From the NCBI GenBank assembly GCA_034086985.1, contig JAXDZG010000010.1, positions 87,886-151,885 on the forward strand: a stretch of DNA of 64,000 bases, written 5' to 3'. The notes beneath the pieces are model-generated. The model saw only the letters and a program-made list of their open reading frames with translations. It was not told the DNA's origin and searched no databases. The stretch is from Phascolarctobacterium_A sp034086985 (GTDB lineage: Bacteria > Bacillota > Negativicutes > Acidaminococcales > Acidaminococcaceae). Positions 56,583 through 64,000 of this stretch are shown in pieces. Every line of letters begins with the position of its first letter. Position 1 is the stretch's first letter. The position numbers and the translations under genes are program-made.

Positions 56583-57242
56583 TTACTTAGCCAGCAAAAA
56601 ATCCTTTAAATCTGCCACGGTTTTAACATAATGCTCGCAGCCGGCCTCATTGAGCTCGCCGGGAGACTCAAAGCCAAAGCCTACGCCGATGCAGGCAATA
56701 CCATTAGCGTGAGCAGCCAGCACATCCTCTCTGCGATCGCCCACAAGAGCCACGGTGGCCTTTTTTTCAGGAGTGTCCAGACCCCATTTACGCAGGGCCT
56801 CGGCCACTACTAATGCCTTATTATCGGTCTGTCCATCCAGACTGCAGCCGGTAACATCCACCAAAAAATCGTTAAAGCCAAAATGCTCTGCAATGCGCAG
56901 GGCAAAAACCTCAGGCTTAGCGGTGCACATGCCCAAACGGAAGCCGTTGAGCTTTAAGAGGCCTAAAAGCTCCATCATGCCGGGATAAACCTTGTTCTCC
57001 CAAATACCGATATCCGTATAGCGTTGGCGGTAAAGCTCAATGCCCTCCTCGGCCTGCTCACGGGTCATGCCATAGTATTTCATATAGCTAGCGCGCAGGG
57101 GGGGACCGATGAAAACCTCCAGCTTTTTCAAATCAGGCTCGTCGATGCCCATAATACGCAGAGCGTTTTGCACACATTTTGTGATGCCCTCGGCAGAATT
57201 GGTCAAGGTGCCATCTAAATCAAAGAGTAAATTTTGATACAT
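56583..57242 (-). CDS. HAD-family phosphatase (phosphoglycolate phosphatase-like)
   Basis: 219 aa HAD subfamily IA. Motif I is FDLDGTLTNSAEGI (D8 nucleophile, D10), motif II is MCTAKP, motif III K141-region (DNKALVV) and motif IV GDRREDVLAA. The cap (residues ~17-80, GPPLRASY) resembles Gph/PpaX-type phosphatases. May remove phosphoglycolate or pyrophosphate, or a broader set; not decidable from sequence. Transcribed with the metallophosphoesterase downstream. Confidence 0.85.
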   Translation of the reverse strand: MYQNLLFDLDGTLTNSAEGITKCVQNALRIMGIDEPDLKKLEVFIGPPLRASYMKYYGMTREQAEEGIELYRQRYTDIGIWENKVYPGMMELLGLLKLNGFRLGMCTAKPEVFALRIAEHFGFNDFLVDVTGCSLDGQTDNKALVVAEALRKWGLDTPEKKATVALVGDRREDVLAAHANGIACIGVGFGFESPGELNEAGCEHYVKTVADLKDFLLAK

Positions 57243-57386
57243 TTATACGTCCTCGCTTCTAGTAAAGTGAAATTTTTTGCAAAATACACCTTGATTATAT
57301 CATATTTTAGCTCAGAGGTGGTACAATATAACCAGTAGATTTTTAGATTTAAAAGCGCAGTCTGCTGCGTGTGAGGGGGACTAATC

Positions 57387-58589
57387 ATGACCGTTAAGCT
57401 TTTTGAAAACAACTCCATGCTCAAGGAGTGCGAGGCTGTTGTTACTGCCTGCACTGAAAAAGATGGCAAATTTTTCGTAGAATTGGACCAAACCGTGTTC
57501 TTTCCTGAGGGCGGTGGTCAGCTCAGCGACAGGGGCAAAATTAACGATGTGGTAGTGGAGCATGTTTCTGAAAAGGATGGCCATATTTACCACGAATGTG
57601 TAGCTGCTCTGGCGGTGGGCACTAGCGTTAAGGCTGTGCTGGACTGGAACGTGCGTCTGGACAGAATGCAGCAGCATTTGGGCGAGCATATTCTTTCCTT
57701 TGCCTGCTGGAAGCTTTTTGAGGCCCACAATGTGGGCTTTCATATGAATGAGGACAGCGTCTTTATTGATTTGGATAAGGAGCTGACAGAAGAGGATTTG
57801 CTGAAGGCAGAGCTTTTCACCAACGAAATTATTTGGGAAAATCGCCCTGTGCATGTGGATTATATGGACAGCACCGAGGCTGTGAAGCTTAAGGATAAAA
57901 TGCGCAAGTTCAACGAGAAGCTCACGGGTACGCTGCGTATTGTCAGTGTAGAGGGTGCCGATATTTGCACCTGCTGCGGTACCCATCCTCCCTGCACCGG
58001 CATGCTTGGCAGCGTCAAGGTGCTGCGTCATGAAAAGCACAAGGGCGGCTGCAGAGTGGAGTTTTTGTGTGGACGCCGTGCGCTTTTAGACATGGATAAA
58101 AAGAATAGTACACTTTTGAAGGTGGCGCAGGCTCTATCTACTAAGCCAGAGCTGGTGCCGGAGCATGTGGAGAAGCTGAAAGCCGATATGCAGGACCAGC
58201 TGGATGCTGTAAAGAGCAAACTCTTAGCTATGAATGAAAAGCAGCTGGAGGAAATCATGGCAGCGGGTCCCACCAACGCCGAAGGCGTGAAGGTAGTGGC
58301 CTGGCCCTTGGATGGCTTTGATGCCAAGGATATTAAAGTATTCATTCCTAAGCTTACTGCCCACGAGAACACCTTGGGCATTTTGGTAGCTGCCAAGCCG
58401 GAGCGCATTAGCTATGCAGCGGTGGCAGGCGCTAACACCAGTGTGGACTGCCGCGCGGTAATGAAGGAGCTGAACGCTGCCTTTGGCGGTCGCGGCGGCG
58501 GCAAAAGTGACTGCGCCCAAGGTGGCAGTGACTACTGCGCCGACTGGGAGCAGAAGCTGGCTGAGGTAGTGGAGAAGCTGGCAAAATGA
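57387..58589 (+). CDS. Alanyl-tRNA editing protein (AlaX-L type, with DHHA1 domain)
   Basis: Free-standing homologue of the AlaRS editing domain, which hydrolyses mischarged Ser- or Gly-tRNA(Ala). Zinc site H97-x3-H101 (QQHLGEH) plus C196-x3-H200 (CCGTH) is complete. A coiled segment (~245-290) leads into a C-terminal DHHA1 domain with the glycine motif GGRGGGKSD, giving a 400-aa AlaX-L. GAGGGGG is upstream of the ATG. Its TGA overlaps the next gene start (ATGA). Confidence 0.9.
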   Translation: MTVKLFENNSMLKECEAVVTACTEKDGKFFVELDQTVFFPEGGGQLSDRGKINDVVVEHVSEKDGHIYHECVAALAVGTSVKAVLDWNVRLDRMQQHLGEHILSFACWKLFEAHNVGFHMNEDSVFIDLDKELTEEDLLKAELFTNEIIWENRPVHVDYMDSTEAVKLKDKMRKFNEKLTGTLRIVSVEGADICTCCGTHPPCTGMLGSVKVLRHEKHKGGCRVEFLCGRRALLDMDKKNSTLLKVAQALSTKPELVPEHVEKLKADMQDQLDAVKSKLLAMNEKQLEEIMAAGPTNAEGVKVVAWPLDGFDAKDIKVFIPKLTAHENTLGILVAAKPERISYAAVAGANTSVDCRAVMKELNAAFGGRGGGKSDCAQGGSDYCADWEQKLAEVVEKLAK

Positions 58590-59065
58590 TCCTTGTGAGT
58601 GCTTGTTTATTAAATCATCCCGTGCGTTATAAAGGAGATGGCAATCCCTGCCAGCTGCTTTTAGATGCAGTAGCACATGGACACGGGGAGCAGCTTGTGC
58701 CCTTCTGCCCAGAGGTTGCAGGAGGACTAACCACGCCCCGCCCGCCTGCTGAAATGAAAGGAGGCACTGGCGCTGATGTTCTACAAGGTACAGCGTCAGT
58801 GATGAATAAGATAGGAGAAGATGTAACTGTCGCTTTTGTAGAAGGAGCGCAAAAATGTGCTTCCCTGTGTCAGGAAAAGGGCATTGCTGTGGCTATTTTA
58901 AAGCAGCGCAGTCCCTCCTGCGGTAGCAAGGCTATCTATGATGGCAGCTTTTGCGGCAAGACTATTGCTGGACAGGGTGTTACTGCTGCTTTGCTCACTA
59001 GCATGGGCGTTAAGGTCTATGGAGAAGATGACTTGACACCGGAGCTGCTAGAAAAGCTGCTTTGA
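58586..59065 (+). CDS. DUF523 family protein
   Basis: 159-aa protein of the DUF523 family (also fused to DUF1722 elsewhere). Recognised from SACLLNHPVRYKGDG at the start, CPEVAGGLTTPRPPAE, and LKQRSPSCGSKAIYDG with a conserved Cys. The biochemical role is not established. Four-base overlap with the AlaX gene implies coupled translation; a link to aminoacyl-tRNA quality control is only suggested by that pairing. Confidence 0.88.
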   Translation: MILVSACLLNHPVRYKGDGNPCQLLLDAVAHGHGEQLVPFCPEVAGGLTTPRPPAEMKGGTGADVLQGTASVMNKIGEDVTVAFVEGAQKCASLCQEKGIAVAILKQRSPSCGSKAIYDGSFCGKTIAGQGVTAALLTSMGVKVYGEDDLTPELLEKLL

Positions 59066-59080
59066 ATTGTTCTTTAAGAA

Positions 59081-59199
59081 CGTACAAATATACTGAATTC
59101 AACTCCTGTAACGAAACGTTACTCGAAACAAAAGTTTATTATCAAACCAAGCAAAAAAGCTAGCGTAACTGACCACTACAGTCAGTCGCGCTAGCTTTA
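59081..59199 (-). repeat. 119-bp composite double-hairpin repeat, copy B
   Basis: Reverse complement aligns with copy A over 119 bases without gaps. The first 48 bases (terminator hairpin plus T-run) differ at two positions only. The second hairpin, GTAACG-TTT-CGTTAC, differs in sequence at four consecutive stem positions from copy A yet stays paired. The strong T-run here faces the minus strand, where no nearby gene ends, so the unit is not simply a gene terminator. Confidence 0.75.
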
Positions 59200-59256
59200 T
59201 TAGTAAATCTAAAGTTGAATTGTTAGGATATTTGGACATAGAAATACACTTTATAA

Positions 59257-59285
59257 TTGCATATTGTAACAGAATATGCTATAAT
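59257..59285 (+). promoter_or_regulatory. Promoter of the ilvBN-DAHP synthase-ACT operon
   Basis: TTGCAT (59,257-59,262), 17-bp spacer, TATAAT (59,280-59,285). The leader to ilvB is about 177 nt. It has a small ORF at 59,363-59,419 (18 codons, four Leu and one Val, poor ribosome site) that might be a leader peptide, but no terminator or T-box motif was found. Apart from repeat copy B, nothing else is seen between 59,066 and 59,468. Confidence 0.65.
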
Positions 59286-59468
59286 TAAAGTGTTTATCTA
59301 CATTCTTTTACAATTACCGTGTACCGCCTAAAGAGACAAGTTTTAAATGTAGTGCTTCAAGGATGGATTTGGGGCTTCAATTTGCATCGCTGCATCTAGG
59401 GGTACAACGTGATTTTTAAGGAGTAATTATAGGGAATATATATTTTCTAGGATGGGAGGAGTTATCTC

Positions 59469-61157
59469 TTGTTGATGAATGGCGCGCAGGCTATCTTGGA
59501 AAGCCTGAGACGAGAAGAGGTTGACATTGTTTTTGGTTATCCTGGCGGCGCAGTATTAGATTTATATGATGCTGTCTACCAGGCTAAATTTCCCCATATT
59601 TTGACTCGCCATGAGCAGGGCGCTGTCCATGCTGCTGATGGCTACGCTAGAGCTACGGGTAAGGTGGGCGTATGCTTCGCTACCTCCGGCCCCGGCGCGA
59701 CGAATTTGATTACTGGTATCGCTACGGCTAATATGGACTCCATTCCTATGGTGTGCTTTACTGGTCAGGTAGGCAATCCCTACATTGGTAAGGATTCCTT
59801 TCAGGAGGCAGATATCGTAGGCATTACTACCCCGATTACCAAGCACAACTATCTGGTGAAGAAGGTGGAGCAGCTGCCCCGCGTTATCAAGGAAGCCTTC
59901 TTTATTGCCAGAACCGGTCGTCCCGGCCCCGTGGTAATCGATATTGCTAAGGATGTTTTTTCTACCCAATTTGAATACGAATATCCTAAGTCTGTAAATC
60001 TGCGCGGCTACAGCGGTGAATTTACCGGCAACGAGGAAGAAATTGTGGCTGCCGTGGAAGCAATTAAAAAGGCGAAGCGCCCCCTGTTCTTTATTGGCGG
60101 CGGCATGACTCTGTCCGGCCAAAGCAAGCTGTTTAGAGAGGTTGTAAAGCTGAGCTCTATTCCCGTAGTGAGCTCCCTCATGGGCCTGGGCTGCATTCCC
60201 TCCACTGATGAGGGCTTCTTAGGCATGGTGGGTATGCACGGCTCCTACGCGGCCAATATGGCAGTGCAGGAATGCGATTTGCTCATCACTCTGGGCGCCC
60301 GCTTTGACGACCGCGTCACCGGCAAGCTGAGTGCCTTTGCTCCCAATGCGCAGATTGTCCATTTCGAAGTCGATAAGGCAGAAATCAACAAGAATGTTCC
60401 TGTTGATTATCCTGTTTTCGGCGACCTGCGTTGGTCCATGCCTATTTTTATGAATCTGATGATTCGCTCCGTAGATGACTACGAAGAGCGCATTGCTGAG
60501 TGGCGTGAGCATGTGCTTGCCATGAATAAGGAGCATCCCTTTACTTATAAACCTGACCCCAACACTATTTTACCCCAGCAGCTGATTGAGAAGGTATCTG
60601 ATTTAGTGGATGATGATACCATCGTAGTAACTGACGTAGGCCAGCACCAAATGTGGGCTGCCCAATTCTTCAAAAGCCGCAAGCCTCGTCAATTCCTGAC
60701 CTCCGGCGGTCTGGGCACCATGGGCTATGGCCTGCCCGCTGCTATGGGTGCTAAGCTGGCTAAGCCCGACCAAAGAGTAGTAGTCTTTACCGGTGACGGC
60801 TCCATTATGATGAATATTCAAGAGCTTGCCACCATGGCTGATAATGATATTGATGTGAAGATCGTGCTCCTGCACAACAGCGTCCTGGGCATGGTTTACC
60901 AATGGCAAAAGCTGTTCTACGGGCACCGCTTCTCCAACACAATTATGGACACTAAGGTGGATTTTGTAAAATTGGCTGAGGCTATGGGGATTAAGGGCGT
61001 GCGCATTCAAGGCTTAGAGGGCTTTGAGGCCAATTTGAAGGCTGCTTTAGAGGGCGAGGGTGCTACCCTGATCGACGTGATCCTGCCTCCTAATGAAGAC
61101 GTATTGCCCATGGTTGCCCCTGGCGCACAGCTGGATAACATGGTGTTAGGAGATTAA
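59469..61157 (+). CDS. ilvB: Acetolactate synthase, large (catalytic) subunit
   Basis: TPP- and FAD-dependent AHAS; condenses pyruvate to acetolactate or acetohydroxybutyrate for Val, Leu and Ile. N-terminal VFGYPGGAVLDLYDAV, catalytic Glu E49 in TRHEQGAVHAADGYAR, FTGQV and the C-terminal TPP/Mg motif GDGSIMMNIQELATMADNDIDVK are present. 562 aa, normal. The TTG at 59,469 is taken as start because GGGAGGAG lies 7 nt upstream; ATG 59,475 is the alternative. Confidence 0.96.
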   Translation: MLMNGAQAILESLRREEVDIVFGYPGGAVLDLYDAVYQAKFPHILTRHEQGAVHAADGYARATGKVGVCFATSGPGATNLITGIATANMDSIPMVCFTGQVGNPYIGKDSFQEADIVGITTPITKHNYLVKKVEQLPRVIKEAFFIARTGRPGPVVIDIAKDVFSTQFEYEYPKSVNLRGYSGEFTGNEEEIVAAVEAIKKAKRPLFFIGGGMTLSGQSKLFREVVKLSSIPVVSSLMGLGCIPSTDEGFLGMVGMHGSYAANMAVQECDLLITLGARFDDRVTGKLSAFAPNAQIVHFEVDKAEINKNVPVDYPVFGDLRWSMPIFMNLMIRSVDDYEERIAEWREHVLAMNKEHPFTYKPDPNTILPQQLIEKVSDLVDDDTIVVTDVGQHQMWAAQFFKSRKPRQFLTSGGLGTMGYGLPAAMGAKLAKPDQRVVVFTGDGSIMMNIQELATMADNDIDVKIVLLHNSVLGMVYQWQKLFYGHRFSNTIMDTKVDFVKLAEAMGIKGVRIQGLEGFEANLKAALEGEGATLIDVILPPNEDVLPMVAPGAQLDNMVLGD

Positions 61158-61161
61158 AGCG

Positions 61162-61662
61162 ATGAAAAAATATAATTTAGCCATTTTAGTAGATAATAAG
61201 CCCGGCGTCTTAACCCATGTCTCCGGCTTAATCAGCCGCCGTGCCTTCAATATTGAAAGCATTTCCGCAGGTTATACTGAAGAAACAGACGTAACCCGCA
61301 TTAATATCGAGGTTTCTGTAGAGGATAAGCATGAGCTGGAGCAGGTAATTAATCAGCTTTCCAAGCTCATCGATATCATTAAAATCGTTAATCTGGGCGA
61401 GGTTGAATCCATTGTCCGCGAGCTGGTGCTGCTCAAGGTGCGCGCCAATAAAGAAACCCTCAAGGATATTCGCAATATCGTGGACGTGTTCCGCGGTAAA
61501 ATTGTGGACATCAGCCCTGAAAACGTTGTTATTGAAATCACCGGCTCACAAGGAAAAATTGATGCTATTTGTGCTATGATGGCCCAGTTCGAGATTATCG
61601 AAATCGCCCGCACCGGTACCATCGCTATTTCCAGAGGTCCTATTCCCGTAAAAGAAATGTAA
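61162..61662 (+). CDS. ilvN: Acetolactate synthase, small (regulatory) subunit
   Basis: 166-aa regulatory subunit. ACT domain at residues ~3-76 (LAILVDNKPGVLTHVSGLISRRAFNIESISAG), then the AHAS small-subunit C-terminal domain (VLLKVRANKETLKDI, FRGKIVDISPENVVIEITG). Confers valine feedback on IlvB. Starts 4 bp after ilvB behind GGAG. Confidence 0.96.
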   Translation: MKKYNLAILVDNKPGVLTHVSGLISRRAFNIESISAGYTEETDVTRINIEVSVEDKHELEQVINQLSKLIDIIKIVNLGEVESIVRELVLLKVRANKETLKDIRNIVDVFRGKIVDISPENVVIEITGSQGKIDAICAMMAQFEIIEIARTGTIAISRGPIPVKEM

Positions 61663-61674
61663 GAGGTAAAAAGT

Positions 61675-62709
61675 ATGAGTATGCAAATGGAGTTCATCAA
61701 GGTTCTGCCCTCTCCTCAAGCCCTGATGGAGGATTATCCCATTAGCCAAGCTTCTAAAATGTTGAAGCTGCAACGTGATGAGGAAATTAAGAATATTTTC
61801 ACCGGCAAGGATGACCGTTTCTTGATGGTTATCGGCCCCTGCTCCAGCGATAATGAGGATGCGGTTTTAGACTATGTACATCGCTTGGCCAAGGTACAGG
61901 AAAAGGTTAAGGATAAAATCTACATCGTGCCGCGCCTGTACACCAATAAGCCCCGTACTATCGGCGTGGGCTATAAGGGTATGCTGCACCAGCCCTCTCC
62001 CGATGGTAAGGAGGATATGCTGGGCGGTATCATCGCTATTCGTAAGATGAATGTGCGCGTGATTGAAGAAACCGGCATGACCGGCGCTGAGGAAATTCTC
62101 TATCCTGAGGTTTTCCGCTATCTATCCGACCTGTTGAGCTACGCTGCCGTAGGCGCTCGCTCCAGCGAGGATCAGCTGCACCGCATGATCGCCTCCGGCG
62201 TGGGCATTCCCGTAGGCATGAAGAATCCTACCTCCGGCGACTTGTCCGTTATGCTGAACAGCGTCGCTGCGGCTCAGCATGAGCAGGAATTCCTCTTCCG
62301 CGGTTGGGAAGTACGCACCAAGGGCAATGAGCTGGCACACTCCATTCTGCGTGGCTACGTTGATCCCTATGGCAATAGCTATCCCAACTATCACTACGAG
62401 ATTCTGCGCAATGTGTATGCTATGTACGCAGAGCGCAAGCTAAAGAATCCTGCTATTATCGTGGATACTAACCATAATAACTCTGGCAAAAAATGGGCTG
62501 AGCAGCCCCGTATCGCCAAGGATATCGTTAATTCCTGCAAGCTGAATCCGGATATCAAGAAAATAGTGAAGGGCTTAATGGTAGAGTCCTATATTGAGGA
62601 TGGTTGCCAAGCCATTAGCGATGGCGTTTACGGCAAATCCATTACCGACCCCTGCTTAGGCTGGGAAAAAACCGAGCGCATGCTGCTGGATTTAGCTGAT
62701 CTGCTGTAA
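61675..62709 (+). CDS. DAHP synthase (class I alpha, AroFGH type)
   Basis: 3-deoxy-7-phosphoheptulonate synthase; condenses PEP and erythrose 4-phosphate as the first shikimate step. 344 aa, matches the AroF/G/H type by MVIGPCSSDNEDAVLDYV, VPRLYTNKPRTIGVGYKGM, GARSSEDQLHRM, GIPVGMKNPTSGDL and DTNHNNSGK. 12 bp after ilvN, so aromatic and branched-chain synthesis are transcribed together. Feedback type (Phe, Tyr, Trp) cannot be assigned. Confidence 0.93.
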   Translation: MSMQMEFIKVLPSPQALMEDYPISQASKMLKLQRDEEIKNIFTGKDDRFLMVIGPCSSDNEDAVLDYVHRLAKVQEKVKDKIYIVPRLYTNKPRTIGVGYKGMLHQPSPDGKEDMLGGIIAIRKMNVRVIEETGMTGAEEILYPEVFRYLSDLLSYAAVGARSSEDQLHRMIASGVGIPVGMKNPTSGDLSVMLNSVAAAQHEQEFLFRGWEVRTKGNELAHSILRGYVDPYGNSYPNYHYEILRNVYAMYAERKLKNPAIIVDTNHNNSGKKWAEQPRIAKDIVNSCKLNPDIKKIVKGLMVESYIEDGCQAISDGVYGKSITDPCLGWEKTERMLLDLADLL

Positions 62710-62733
62710 AAACATTAGGGAGGAAGTTTTTAA

Positions 62734-63144
62734 ATGCTTAACCAAGTTTCTTTGTTCACCGAAAATACCCAAGGTGGTTTGTTAAAAATTACTAGTATTC
62801 TTAAAAAGGCTGACATTAATATTTACACTATGTTGGCTAATGACAGCGCTGAATATGGTATTGTGCGTTTAATCGTTGACAAGGGTGATGTCGCTATTGA
62901 AGCCCTTAGAGCCGCAGGCCTGCAATGCCGTCAGGACAAGGTTATTGCCGTGGAAATGAACGATACCCCGGGCTATCTGGATGGCATCCTCACCGCTCTC
63001 GATAACGCTAACATTGATATTTCTTATCTGTATATCTCTTTTAACCGCGAGAATGTTAAGCCCGTTGTAGTTTTCAAGACCACTGAGCCTGAAACTGCAA
63101 CCTTCCTGATTGGTCGTGGCTATAAGCTGGTAGAAAAATTCTAA
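62734..63144 (+). CDS. Tandem ACT-domain protein
   Basis: 136 aa made of two ACT domains (residues ~4-65 LFTENTQGGLLKITSILKKADINIYTML, and ~70-134 MNDTPGYLDGILTALDNANIDISYLYI). Such proteins bind amino acids and regulate partners. As last gene of the ilvBN-DAHP synthase operon it may sense a branched-chain or aromatic amino acid, but ligand and partner are unknown. AGGGAGG precedes the ATG. Confidence 0.85.
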   Translation: MLNQVSLFTENTQGGLLKITSILKKADINIYTMLANDSAEYGIVRLIVDKGDVAIEALRAAGLQCRQDKVIAVEMNDTPGYLDGILTALDNANIDISYLYISFNRENVKPVVVFKTTEPETATFLIGRGYKLVEKF

Positions 63145-63174
63145 GCGGACAAAAGAAATAACATGATATTTACG

Positions 63175-63214
63175 AAGGGCCATATGTTCCTAGATGTGGA
63201 CATAGGGCCTTTTT
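63175..63214 (+). terminator. Terminator of the ilv-aro operon
   Basis: AAGG-CC-TATGT (with single-base bulges) pairs with ACATA-GG-CCTT and is followed by a T-run. Confidence 0.7.
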
Positions 63215-63382
63215 CTTATGTAAAAAAGAGAAATTTAGCAAAATGGCGGATTTACGACCCCCTGTAGCACTTTATTTTTGACAAATTATGAGATAAACTG
63301 TATTTGTGAAGGTGTGCGAAAATTTAAAAACATATAATTTGCGATGTGCTCTACATAATTGTAACAGGAAAAGAGGCTTTAT

Positions 63383-63799
63383 ATGGGAAGTTTTGATAAA
63401 AGAAACGAAATTTTTTTAGAAGCTCTAAGCAGATTTAGTAGCTTAATCCTGCTTTTTGCTTTCTATGGCTTTGTATTTCTGCTGACCGAAATTACAGTCA
63501 ATATCAGAGCTGCCGAGCTTTGGGGTGAAGGCTCTGTTCTTGGCGTTTATGCTGTGGGCTTAGTTTGCACCGGTAGTGGCTATTTAGCCTATACCTTAGC
63601 TCAACGGTGTCTTCTGAAAGAGCAGTATCGCAAGCTGATGCTATTTCTAATAAGCTTTATGGCCATGGTTGGTGTTAGTGTTTTGCTTTATACCTCTGGC
63701 AATCTAGCTATTCCTGCAGGCTGTTTAGCTCTTTTAGCCATGGGCTTTTTGGCAGCAGCTATATATTACTATATGTCCTGCGCTTTTGCTTATGTGTGA
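63383..63799 (+). CDS. Four-helix membrane protein, probably 3'-truncated
   Basis: 138 aa with about four hydrophobic segments (residues ~18-37, 50-69, 84-104, 108-130) and no soluble domain. GAGG lies 8 nt before the ATG. The sequence resembles the start of the multi-helix membrane N-terminus found in MFS-like LuxR-type regulators of Negativicutes, and it stops right after YYYMSCAFAYV where such proteins would go on. An element carrying a recombinase borders it, so loss of the 3' part is likely. Function unknown; a natural short protein is possible. A weak promoter (TTGACA 63,278, TATTTG 63,301) precedes it. Confidence 0.5.
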   Translation: MGSFDKRNEIFLEALSRFSSLILLFAFYGFVFLLTEITVNIRAAELWGEGSVLGVYAVGLVCTGSGYLAYTLAQRCLLKEQYRKLMLFLISFMAMVGVSVLLYTSGNLAIPAGCLALLAMGFLAAAIYYYMSCAFAYV

Positions 63800-63874
63800 T
63801 AAAGAAGCAATAGAAGTGTAAAAAATTATGCCGTTCCTATCCGGCACTTAGGGCTGTGTAGGATAGGTCAGGCG

Positions 63875-64000
63875 TTAGGCTTCCGGCAAGTCTATCTTGC
63901 CGACAAAGCTGTAATAAATCTCAATGTCCTGCCTGCGGGTGCCGTTCTCGTCATAGCTGCACTCATGCACGACGATTTTCTCAATCATTTCCCGCAAGAG
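63875..64000 (-). CDS. Large serine recombinase, C-terminal end (partial)
   Basis: The minus-strand frame is open from the window edge (64,000) to a TAA at 63,877-63,875, giving the last 41 residues. LREMIEKIVVHECSYDENG followed by QDIEIYYSFVGKIDLPEA is characteristic of the DUF4368-type C-terminus of large serine recombinases carried by gut Firmicute integrative elements (TnpX/Tn916-group relatives). Catalytic N-terminal domain lies outside the window. Suggests that an integrated element starts here and extends rightward. Confidence 0.75.
   Translation of the reverse strand, partial: LLREMIEKIVVHECSYDENGTRRQDIEIYYSFVGKIDLPEA

Noticed and set aside
59290..59331. GTG-initiated Ile/Leu-rich mini-ORF (MFIYILLQLPCTA) as an ilv leader peptide
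   Set aside because: Its GTG sits at the predicted transcription start, leaving no room for a ribosome site.
1..64000. tRNA or rRNA genes
   Set aside because: No T-loop-like GGTTCGA motifs in cloverleaf context and no rRNA signature were noticed on either strand, though a covariance scan was not possible.

Overview
The window looks like a chromosomal segment of a diderm Firmicute (Negativicutes), plausibly an Acidaminococcaceae such as Phascolarctobacterium or Acidaminococcus. The genus is an inference. It rests on two-partner-secretion giant adhesins (which need an outer membrane) sitting beside Firmicute-style anaerobic metabolism: a HydE hydrogenase maturase, a four-subunit 2-oxoacid:ferredoxin oxidoreductase, a DASS dicarboxylate carrier and GatCAB. 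Base composition is near 50% G+C and coding density is high.

Left half (1-35,854): three consecutive + strand giant genes for TpsA-type filamentous adhesins. The first is cut by the left edge (over 3,380 aa visible), the second is about 6,011 aa and resembles the leukotoxin LktA family, and the third is 2,374 aa. Genes 2 and 3 each have an extended signal peptide, a TPS domain, a closely similar promoter and a leader of about 107 nt. All three end in a related C-terminal domain of about 290-360 aa, and they share internal repeat modules, so the locus evolves by duplication and intragenic recombination. No TpsB outer-membrane transporter is visible.

Middle (35,900-46,370): a Cys-rich FeoB-associated-type microprotein and alanine racemase; then a minus-strand thiamine thiazole operon (thiS-thiF-thiG-thiH-thiE/tenI) behind a canonical promoter and a leader terminator that is not a recognisable TPP riboswitch; a membrane diguanylate cyclase; mnmA; hydE; and cysK behind a leader that encodes a tiny Cys-Cys peptide.

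Right (46,500-63,150): an Rrf2 regulator with three Cys; a DASS carrier convergent with korDABC (dicarboxylate uptake next to 2-oxoacid/ferredoxin chemistry); a TetR regulator; gatCAB; a phosphoesterase and HAD phosphatase pair; an AlaX-type editing hydrolase with a DUF523 protein; and an ilvB-ilvN-DAHP synthase-ACT operon. Two 119-bp copies of a composite double-hairpin repeat, in opposite orientation and with compensatory stem changes, lie at 55.7 and 59.1 kb. A diverged half-copy follows adhesin gene 1.

Right edge (63,383-64,000): a short, probably 3'-truncated membrane protein gene faces the C-terminus of a large serine recombinase that runs off the window, suggesting the border of an integrated element near 63.8 kb.
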